Part shown: positions 54,991 to 64,000 of the stretch, one piece after another
Numbering within the stretch: the stretch's first letter is position 1
Layout of the letters: every line of letters begins with the position of its first letter
Assembly: GCA_963922205.1 (NCBI GenBank)
Contig: CAWUHX010000004.1
Span: 620,001-684,000, forward strand
Direction: 5' to 3'
DNA from: Romanomermis culicivorax
Lineage: Eukaryota; Nematoda; Enoplea; Mermithida; Mermithidae
Length of the DNA: 64,000 bases
Made by a program: the position numbers and the translations under genes
The notes under the pieces: model-generated
The model's database searches: none
What the model saw: only the letters and a program-made list of their open reading frames with translations
Told to the model about the DNA's origin: nothing

Positions 54991-57300
54991 TTATGGAATG
55001 CACGTTGGCTGTATTCGATAAATTTTTCTTCATCGTACTGACTTGATAATAAGTATTTCCAATCAATCCAAGATCATTAAAGTTGATTTGCTAATTTTTC
55101 GAGTAAAGTTGCATTTGTCAAAATTTTGAGCACTACATTGATCATTCTTGAATCAATGGATCATAGTGCAAATAAACTATTAGGCAGTATCAACAAACAT
55201 CATATCTGAAACTATTTACGTCAGTATACATTCATACTGTACTAATTTGACCTTATCAACCAGAGAAATTATTCTTTGTCTGGTTGATAAGATAAAAGGA
55301 GTACAGTATGAACTATGGGATACGGACAATTCGCTCCCGGTAATTGGCCTCCAATCCACTGTTTTCTTAATTTAAAAAATTCAGATTTAAAAATAATTCC
55401 ACTAGGTTGTTAGCAGTTATGTAGTGGCATTTCTACACATCCATACACAAAACCTGGAGATTTTTCCGAAATAGTCATGTTTATTTATGAATTCTGCATG
55501 TCGAGTGCAAGTATTATGCACAAGAAGAAAAAGATTCACAGCAATGTTCCAAATAAAGGTCGACAAATATTTTTTTTAATTTTGTTTAATATATTATTTT
55601 TTTACTGGATAGCTAAGTCAATATAAGCATTTTGTACTCTTACAGTGTGCAATACAGGCGTCTGAGCAGTAGTTCCCTAGCATTGAAGTGGCCGGTGGTT
55701 TTTTCACTTGAAACAAAATGTGTGGCCGAGTTCAAAATGAAAGCTTGCAGCTATAGTTAATCTGACGGTCAGAAAAGGTCATCGTAGCTTATGCTTATAG
55801 CTTTCAGAAACCAGCATGTTATTCATGATTGTGTGATCTTAGATTGTTTTTTCCACGTATTTTCAAGCATTTTTCTACATAGTTTTCACAAAATCGTTTT
55901 GTAGCGCTTTAGAAATTATAGCTTTGGCTTAGCATGGGAAATAGCAGAGGTTATTGCTATTTGAAAAAGCCATTCAGATTCACTGTTGCTTGCCTAATTT
56001 TTGAATTTTAGTTGCCCCACAGAAAACACGTTGAATTCTTTGAAAAAATTGACCCTTCATGCAGGAAAAAGATATTAAAAGTGTGCATTTTTCAACGCTA
56101 TAGAATATTATAATCTAAAATATTTCTTTCAGTGCTAAGCGCCAGAGATCAAGTCTGAAGTCAAATACCTATCGCGCTTCTTCATATTATAGATCATGTA
56201 AACAATCGCTTTTGATAAATAACTGTGATTGCTAAATTACTGGCTCCAAATATATAAGATCCAAAATGGATGTAAAATGTTTGACCTCTTCCGCCAATCA
56301 AATGGTAAAAAGATCATGATCAGTCATCGTCAGTTGCTGTAGAATATGCTGAGAAAATGCATTTTCCCACATTTTAGAGTCCTGGAAATCAAAATTTTTC
56401 GGCGCTGGGCACCGAACAAGTTACTTTGGCTAGACTCTTGATTTCTCACTTAAAACTCAAGAAATTCAATTTTAAAAGTCAGGAACTGACGCGATGTGAA
56501 TGAAATACAAGGAAAGTGTTTTTCAATCATTTTTCTGATGAAATTGAGCGAATTCAATTTTAGATTGAGCAACTAAAAATCTGTGCAACCAAATTTTTCC
56601 CCAAGTAACAGATCAATCTGGCTTGTGCAAAAAATCCCTAATCCTTGATTTGAATAATGAGTGATCTCATTTGTGAGCCTTATTATTCAGTGTGTGATTA
56701 CGAATGTATTAAAAATTATTGATCTGTGATGTGGGCTTCTACTGTGATTTCGAAGAGTGTTTTCAACTAAATTTGTTGAAAAAAACATTGTTTTTCACTG
56801 CCACATTTATTTACAAACTTTTTAATTTTGGCTTGTTGGAATTCCCGCTGACCTGTAAAATTTTGACCTTATGAGCCAAATGGCCTACGTAGAAAAAACC
56901 AAAAAAAACCCTGGTGGCACCTAATAGGAGGGTGCCGAAAAAGCCTCAAATGACTCTTTCATGTTATTTCGAAATTTTCAAGTTTTTTACAAAACTCAAA
57001 ATTTTGGACCCGGAACTGGACCCGATATTCTTAACATTTTGGACCCGATACGTCTCTACTGGTCAGCGAGCAAAAAAACAAAAAAAAGTTGCACGAGCAT
57101 ATTTTTTATTCAAAATATGCATAAAAATAATCAAAAGAGCTGTCTAGAGAAAGTTCAGTGTGGTGTTTGACGATTTTTTTTTGGCCAGCGGGTGTGTAGG
57201 GTCTCAGATAGAAGGTTCTACCCTCAACCCGCCTTGTGCATGTCATTCTGATCTGCAAATGAAGTTCTCTTTTTATTAATGTATTTAGAATTTCCATTGA
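54991..57300. other. Intergenic and old repeats
   Basis: A two-step inverted repeat lies at 55232-55311 (outer arms TCATACTGTACT, inner arms CTTATCAACCAG). A CGGCGCTGGGCACCG dyad at 56400 is shared with 36769. No supported gene. Confidence 0.4.
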
Positions 57301-57313
57301 TCGCTTCATCAAT

Positions 57314-58436
57314 ATGGACGAAGTCATCATTATTACGATGATCTTGAAAGTCCAAATCTTGAAAGTCCAATTGAGTCCAAATTTCAAAAGTTGCGTCGAA
57401 TGAGAATTGCATCGGTTAGAATGCTTTGATTTTGATCGAATGTTCAGTGTTTCCTGGACAAAAATTATGGCAAAAATTCGTGCATATTGTTCGGGCCTGC
57501 TTCGTTTAAAAAATTTGCACAAGGTCTTGTCTTTCATGCTCATGAAAAAATGGGGTTCTCGCCTGATCCATTTATACTTGGGAATTTTAAGAAAAATTTC
57601 CTTATCCTTCTTCCTAGTTTAGAAAAACTGACATGTTTAGACATTGATTGGAATTTTATCGAAATATTCGGCTGGAAATGTACATTGAGTTTTGTGGAAA
57701 ATGCACGCAATTTGAAGCAACTTAGTGCAGCTATTTGCGGAAAGAAAAAAGTCAAGAATCAAGCGCGAGACAGGATAATTCAAGTTATTATTGGCCATTC
57801 CGCCTTGACCTAATTGAAGATTCATCAAAACTTTTGGATTGATTTATCATCATGTCAACATTTGACTCATTTTGCACTGAGATTATATAGAACAATGGAC
57901 AGTGCAGATTATGAACAATTGTATGCATTGTTGGATGTTAATTTTTATTTAGAAGGTTTGTACAGTATCACATGATAATCTACAGCTGGTCGGAAAGTTG
58001 ATGCGGTTGCCAAAATGGAAAAGTTTGTCTTTGTGCATTCGTCACACCCAGGTCGATGAAGATTCCGATTTATTTTATCATAGGATTATAAAAAATTTAT
58101 ATTTCCCTTCTTTTCAAAATATTAAGGTTGACTGTGATCCGAAGGTCATGCAAAATTCGTTGCTTTTCTACTATCCCATAGTCCCCTGTTGAAAGAATTT
58201 TTTTTGAAAGTTTACGCCACAAATTTGGCATTTTATTGCACACTTTTCGACAAATTTCCCCTTTACGATCGAATTGAAATTTTCAAATTAGACTATTTGC
58301 CGGCGCCAGATGACGTACAGTCGTTTATTCACAACGAAATATCAAAAATGGTTAATTTAAAGTACTTTTGGATAAATAACAACGGGTTGTACTCCGATGA
58401 TATTGAAAAGATCAGCGAATTAAGGAAATTGAAATT
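57314..58436 (+). pseudogene. F-box/LRR copy E, exon 1 (degraded)
   Basis: Starts MDEVIIITMILK. The F-box core is lost and replaced by a tandem ATCTTGAAAGTCCAA duplication. An in-frame stop follows KSCVE, and frameshifts occur near 57560, 57810, 57960 and 58185. LRR segments such as LYALLDVN and the final SELRKLKL remain. The GTAAGT donor at 58437 is conserved and overlaps TAA as in other copies. Confidence 0.65.
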
Positions 58437-58644
58437 GTAAGTTCCAGTTCTGCTAATTATAGTGATATCGGCTAAATTAATAAGTATAGCTACTTGAAAC
58501 TGAAAAACGACTATTTGCCGAAAAGTAAGAAAAGTAACATAAACTATGGTGTATTGCCCGTCATTCACCTGTCATGTGGATTATTACCACAATTTGCATG
58601 TTTTTAACTGCTAAAAAACCTGCATCTTGCTATTTTTTAATCTG

Positions 58645-59270
58645 TGTAACATGTGTCCCACCGGGTGATAGCATGCGCTACCACCAACTGCACAGCCCTG
58701 CATCGCCTGAGCGAGTGCAGCAGTGCCCATCACAAATATCTGAGTGTGGGGCCCTGACTTGTGCGTGAAACATCAAGTCTACGGGTTCAGTGGAAAACAC
58801 ACAATGGCAGCATGTGGGCATGGTGACATCACGTAATGGGTGCCATCCTAACCATGGCCAAACACTGTTCGAAAAATAATGCTCGACCGGGATTCGAACC
58901 CAGGTCTCTGTGACTATAGTGCAGCATTCTTCCAATTGAACTACCGAGCCAGTGTTGCAATTGCTATGAAGGGGTGATGTACGGCCATGGGACATGTGGC
59001 ATTCCCCCTTGAAAGAAGGACGACCTCATCCATTGAAGATGCAGGTTCTGCGGCCGACCAATGTGGGACCAATCCAAGCCTCGCCAAGACACATAATGGG
59101 TAAATGCGTTGCCATCGTAACCATCGCCAAACACTGTTCGAAAAATAATGCTCGACCGGGATTCGAACCCGGGGTCTCTTTGACTATAGTGCAGTGTTCT
59201 TCCGATTGAACTACCGAGCCAGTGTTGTGATTGCTAGGAAGGGGTGATGTACGGTCGTGCGACACATGAC
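58645..59270 (-). mobile_element. tRNA-derived SINE doublet in the copy E intron
   Basis: Two minus-strand tRNA-like heads (58881-58957 and 59150-59227) carry A box GGCTCGGTAGTTCAATTGG and B box GGGTTCGAATCCCGG. The bodies share ATTATTTTTCGAACAGTGTT. The whole unit is flanked by ATCTG (58640-58644 and 59271-59275). The introns of copies A and D lack it. This family differs from the 41-kb SINE. Confidence 0.75.
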
Positions 59271-59496
59271 ATCTGAATCGTTCATTGAAGGTGGTTAGCT
59301 GTCTAAAAATGTTTATTTTATTGAGTTTTGAACCTCGTTGCTGAAAAATATTTCGCCCTTGATATCTTAACAAACATTAGAAATAGATTTTTTTATAAAA
59401 CTGTTTTTTTAAAATCGATTTTGATGTCTTTTTCTGAGTAGGTAATAGATGGGCTATGATGCTGAACTGTTTTTCAATTCTTAAATTTTCTTTCAG

Positions 59497-59573
59497 TCTG
59501 AATTGGTCAACAAATGATGCTGCAGCTTTGAAAATGATGCGGTCCATCTCTTCATTGGAAGCATACCTGGACA
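59497..59573 (+). pseudogene. F-box/LRR copy E, exon 2 remnant
   Basis: After TTTCTTTCAG the first 77 bp match other copies (LKMMRSISSLE). The sequence then switches abruptly to unrelated DNA (CATACCTGGACAATGGG), so the rest of the exon is gone. Confidence 0.65.
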
Positions 59574-59719
59574 ATGGGTTGAACTGGATGCAACTTGGTG
59601 CCATATGAAGCGACCTATGTACCAGATGACTTGATTCGCAGCACCAGATCATGTTTTGTGTGTGTGAACCGATTTTAACCAAGAAAATGCGATCAAGAAT
59701 CCAAAGGTCAACCAAGCAA

Positions 59720-60245
59720 ACAGGGAATCAGTCAATCAACCATAAAATCAACTAACCAAACAATCAGTCAGGGAATCAGTGAACCAATTAGTCGGGGAAT
59801 CAATGAACCAGTCAACCAGGAAATCAACCAACCAACCAGGGGATTAGCCAACTAACCAGAGAATCAATGAATCAACCAACTAAGCAATCAATGCACCAAT
59901 CGACTAGCTAATTGGAGAATCAACCAACCAACCAACCTGTCAATCAATGCACCAACCAATCAAGCAATAAGGGGATCAATGAACCAACCAATCAGGAAAT
60001 CAACCAACTAACCAGGGAATCAGCTAACTAACCAGAGAATCAACGAATCAACCGACTAACCGACAGAGGCATCAATCAATCAACCAGGAAATCAATGAAC
60101 CAACCGATCAGAGAATCAATAGACCAGGGAATCAATGAACCAACTAATTAGCCAATCATGGAATCAATCAACTAACCACTAATCTGGGAATAAACCAAAA
60201 TCCAACTCTGGGAGATCAACCAACCAACAAGGAAATCAATGTAAG
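59720..60245. repeat. Imperfect minisatellite (AATCAACCAACCAACCAGGG)
   Basis: Over 500 bp built from CAACCAACCAGG, GGAATCAATGAACCAA and related words. Strongly G-poor except for GG pairs. Non-coding. Confidence 0.75.
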
Positions 60246-60419
60246 TTGTTTGTTAGTTGGATGATTAGACATGAATAAAGGTAATAATAGTAATTATAAT
60301 TTGCTGGTAATTAACTTAAGAATCAAGCAATCAGCAAAAAAGAAATCAATCAAACATCCAGGAAAGGAAACCAATAAATTAAAGAAGGATCACCGACCAC
60401 CAATGAAATCCAGCGAAGC

Positions 60420-60656
60420 ATTTAGGCATGACTTAGTGGTGATGAGGTCCGACCAGTTGATGGGGTTAACGCCAAATTTTTGGGATGGGGGTCCAAAAAC
60501 TTCCTAAAATTTTAGGGGTTCCTAAAAATCCTGAAAAAGTTGAAAATTTTCCCAAAAAAGACCAAAAAGCTACTTTTTCGCAAATTTTTCCGTGTTAGGG
60601 GGGCAACTTTTGGGTATAGAGTTCGACCAAGTTGGGGCCCCCTAATTACAGGTATT
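60420..60656. repeat. Dispersed repeat ending CCCCCTAATTACAGGTA
   Basis: The inverse orientation of the TACCTGTAATT family. Contains GGGTATAGAGTTCGACCAAGTT, the complement of words at 26960 and 27100. Confidence 0.55.
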
Positions 60657-61402
60657 TGCTTAAGCAGGCGATTATTTATATTTTTATGTCATGATTCAGT
60701 TTTTGCTCATGTGGTTGGATTATCACTTCGCAAACTGGCTCATTGAGCAGTATATTTTTTGGATTGAAATTTTGAATTGGTGGACCATTGATTTCGATCC
60801 TCATGAATTCGTCAGGGTGCGCAAGGCTTGATCCCAATCTAGTTATTATCTTGTTTATAATTCAAAAATAGGTGCAGCTCCGGCATTTTATTTGTACTAG
60901 CCGTTTTGCACATGTACAAAGGTTGGCCAAAAATTTTTTGTACGTGCACGAACCTTCTTCTGGATCATGGTTTTTTCCGCACGCTTTCATCCGAGCCTTG
61001 CAGAAATGATTCACAAATTTTTCTGCACACGAATTTTAAAAATGCGTAAAATTGTCCAGCTCAAAAATATTATTTTAGATTGATTCAGTAAAATTAATAG
61101 TAACAGCTGTCATTTCTGTGATTAGAGCTGAAGATTTATAGATTTCAATTGATTTTGAAACTGATTCAATTTCTAGATTTCGATGTTCTAGAACGTTGGG
61201 AAATGAGTCTTTTCAACCCTTATCCCTAAAATAAAATCTTTACGTTTTCAATTGAAAATCATGTATTCATCATTTCCCAATGAGAAAAAAATCTCAGTTT
61301 CCATCAAAATCCGAACCGAATAACCAGAGGTTACCAATTGATAAATGGGATGAGGAACTTCAATTCATGAAAACCATGCACGTTCAAGTTTTCTGGTACG
61401 TA
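60657..61402. other. Intergenic, nothing recognised
   Basis: AT-rich. A GTACTAGCC ... GTACAAAGG dyad near 60890-60925 resembles the CAGTG-MITE interior. No gene. Confidence 0.3.
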
Positions 61403-62788
61403 AAGCCGATGTATAGTCATCCCGATCCTTAAAAATGGCCTTTCCTGAGTCAGGAAAGCTCGTTCCCTAAATTTTCGATCCTGACGCAATCCGTAATCCT
61501 GGAATCAGGATCGGGGTAGCGTTCCCGACCTGATAAGGAAAGGTGTTCCCGATGTCTTCCTGATCGGGAAAGGATCGGCTTTCCTGACGTTGGGAACAAA
61601 GTACAAGCCTTCCGTACTTTTTAAAGATCGGGAAAGCTACAGGCTTCAGATACTCATCAAATGCGAAACGGATTTAGCCTGCGCATAATCCTAGTTACAT
61701 TTTCCGGTAATTGGAATGTAAAATGAAGTGAAATTAGCAAAAACTAAGAATTCGCTACCAGATAAGATAGAGTAGTCAGCTGAGAAATAGATTTTTCATG
61801 TTTTTCGGTGAAATATGCGCACTTTACGCAAATGCAATACTTTGCAACTACAGCGCCTTGTAATACTGTAGCCATGTTTGTTTACAACAAAATGGCAGAT
61901 TTGCGGCTTTTGTTGATTGATTAGAGCGTTTTTATTTATTAAAAAATTAACTTTCTAAAAAATTAATTAATTTTAATGCCAAACTTAATTAATTTAAAAA
62001 AATTTAAAATTAAAATATTTGAAATTAAAATATTTAAAATTAAAATATTTAAAATCAGAATATTTAAAATTAAAATATTTAAGATTTAAAATTAAAAAAA
62101 TGAAAGTTTAAAATAAGAAAATTTTAACATTTTAAATTGAAAACTTTTTAAATCAGAAAATTCAAAATTCAAAAATTCAAAATTAAAAAATTTAAAATTA
62201 AAAAATTATAATTAAAAAATTTTAAGTTGAAAAACTTAAAATTTAAAAATTTAAAATTTAAAAATTTAAACTTCAAAAATTTAAACTTTAAAAATTTATA
62301 ATCAAAAAATTTTAAAATTTCAAACAAACACATTTCAAAAAAATCTAAAATTCAAAAGTAAAAATTTTAAAATTTCAAATAAAAAAATATCAAAAAAATA
62401 TAAAATTCAAAACTGAAAATTTTAAAATTTTAAATTAATTAAGGGGGCATTGCAATATGACAAATGAACAAAAAACACCGAAACAAAATAATGTAAACGT
62501 ATCTATGTAAACATGTGCAACGTGAACGAAAACAAAAAATAATCAGAATAATGTATAAGATCAATAAAATGTATAAAACCTACTGTCTGGTGTAGTCTTC
62601 ATTTTTACAACTTACGCATCTCAATATATAATCTTACTGTAAAATATTTGTCATGTAGTCGTCCCGATCCTTAAATTTAGGGACGTTAAGGACGACTTTA
62701 CCTGGTCCTATCCTTTCCTGATCCTTATCGGATCAGGAACTCAGGATTAAGGAACAGGATTATGGATTACTATACATCGGCCTTAACA
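61403..62788. mobile_element. Putative non-autonomous DNA transposon with GCCGATGTATAGT ends
   Basis: The left end AGCCGATGTATAGTCATCC and right end GATTACTATACATCGGCC are inverted. The sub-terminal part is filled with alternating TTCCTGA / TCAGGAA and GATCGGGA words that can fold. The centre (61975-62440) is low-complexity ATTTAAAATTAAAA. No transposase and no clear target duplication. Confidence 0.5.
61975..62440. repeat. A/T simple-sequence block
   Basis: Repeats of AAAATTAAAATATTT and AAAATTTAAAA over about 465 bp, with almost no G or C. Confidence 0.85.
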
Positions 62789-64000
62789 CTGGAGAATTTT
62801 TGAACACACGAGTTATTGAAATGTTGGAAAATGTATTCTAGGGATAATTTGTGATACTCTCAGTCAAGATTTTCCCTGGAAAAAAGATGGTATCAAATAA
62901 ATGTATGGAGAAATGTGGGAAAAATCAACAAATTCATATTAATCATGAAAATTATGTTCTCAAAATAAAGTGACGAGTTTTACTCATTCTAGCAGAGACG
63001 TCGCAGATTCATGGAAACAATCAAGGATGACTGAGAAATGAAACTTGACTTCTTTTTGACTGTGCTTCAACTTAGTCGCAGTGAATTGCGGGCGCGGAGC
63101 GTCGAAAAAATTTCAGATTGTTAATTCTTCTAAATTGTACCAAAATGTACTTTTTTATCAATGCTAGCAGTAGAAACGCCCAAAAAATGTATATTCTGCG
63201 GGAAAAATGCCAAAAAAAATTTCCGCACAGCCCAAAGAAGTCCGCACTGTGCGGAAAACACGCCGTTCCTGATAGCACTTGAGTTCATCTATTATAATAG
63301 CACATAAGTACGCAGTATTGAAGAATGCAGATTCATGCTGGAAAATCAATTTCTCGATAACTTCAAGAAACATAAGGTTCGTTATTTTCTGTTTAGAAAC
63401 ATGTCTCATTTTAAAATTGAAAAATATACTCATACTTTCATGAGTTTGAAAAACTTCCATTCACATATGAAATTTCTAAAAATTACTTCCCTGATGCTTT
63501 TAAATTCAGACTCGGCCCCATATTCAAAAGTATATTTACAAAAAGTGGGAAATTGAGACTTTGGTTTTTTAATATGCACCACAATTCATATTTTTTCACG
63601 TCGAACCCCTAACATAGTTCCAAAGGTTTTTGTTCCAGAAAGTACGAGAAAATATTGAATGGACCATTCTGAAGAATTATTAAGTAGAAACTGCGCCAAA
63701 AAAATGTTCAGTGTTTTCTGATTTTAGCGCCTGGAGAAGCATTTTCCGGCCAGGAAATGCTGACATCTTTTGGTACGTTGAACAAAGATATCAAAAAGAT
63801 CCTTGGACGAAGCCAAGAATGTTTGTCTCGGACACAAATTTTCAATGTGAAATTCTGAGGCTTCTTGGGTCATTTCCCCAAAATTTTCTTGTTTTTTCAA
63901 ATTTACCTTTTTTTTACCAAATCGTAAAATCGTAAGAGGGTCTATCATGATTTATAACACTCATTGAGTGAGAAAACAAGTAAATAAGAAAAATTGAATC
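62789..64000. other. Intergenic, nothing recognised
   Basis: AT-rich. A GGGCGCGGAGCGTCG dyad at about 63089 belongs to the recurrent CGCG-dyad motif. Short frames have no family features. Confidence 0.35.

Noticed and set aside
59740-60245. CRISPR-like array in the AATCAACCAACC region
   Set aside because: Units are short, imperfect and without constant repeats or unique spacers, so this is a minisatellite in a eukaryotic genome.

Overview
The window is AT-rich eukaryotic nuclear DNA, most likely from an invertebrate and probably an arthropod. Evidence for this is GT-AG introns, an F-box/leucine-rich-repeat gene family with introns, and dense nested transposable elements: Ty3/Gypsy, hAT, Mutator-like, piggyBac-like, mariner-like MITEs, tRNA-derived SINEs and a LINE fragment. 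I cannot name the species. No bacterial operons, CRISPR arrays or ordinary tRNA/rRNA genes are visible; the tRNA-like sequences are SINE heads.

Host genes. Five copies (A-E) of one two-exon F-box/LRR gene dominate. A lies at 103-2415 (minus), B at 9267-10180 (plus), C at 33428-35406 (minus), D at 44795-47336 (minus) and E at 57314-59573 (plus). Only C looks intact (544 residues after splicing). A has a truncated second exon, B has lost most of exon 1, and D and E are broken by frameshifts, stops and insertions. A and B sit in a large inverted duplication with a spacer of about 4.3 kb. A pyrimidine-rich tract lies upstream of copies A-D, and satellite-like repeats of about 110 bp lie downstream of A, B and D. 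A decayed BEN-domain gene lies at 53.1-53.9 kb, and possible exons of an unidentified gene at 28-29.2 kb.

LTR retrotransposon. The most unusual object is a 12.2-kb Ty3/Gypsy element at 13668-25915 (LTRs of 586 and 585 bp, 4-bp target duplication GGGA). It is inserted in an older G-rich repeat. Gag-pol is one continuous frame (14329-20307) broken by five stops, all TGA. A third gene (20797-24984) is not a recognisable envelope. It carries a 3'-5' exonuclease-like domain of the DEDDy class (RNase D / mut-7 / EXD type) with all catalytic positions apparently present, then a long unknown region, an Arg/Ser-rich segment and a helical C-terminal region. Its reading frame needs removal of a predicted 213-bp intron. 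The LTRs differ by three substitutions, all C/T at CpG sites, plus one indel, so the insertion is young and shows CpG-type decay.

Other mobile DNA. A Mutator-like element (37476-43625) has inverted repeats of about 390 bp and a decayed FAR1-like/MULE/SWIM transposase. It is invaded by a hAT element in the left repeat, a piggyBac-like element in the right repeat and a SINE doublet in the transposase. Other elements are a decayed BED-finger hAT at 4779-6266, two TA-flanked MITEs (29.65 and 31.05 kb), a tyrosine-recombinase fragment (11.5 kb), a LINE reverse-transcriptase fragment (50.0-50.6 kb) and several foldback or palindromic sequences. Most remaining DNA is old repeat without recognisable genes.
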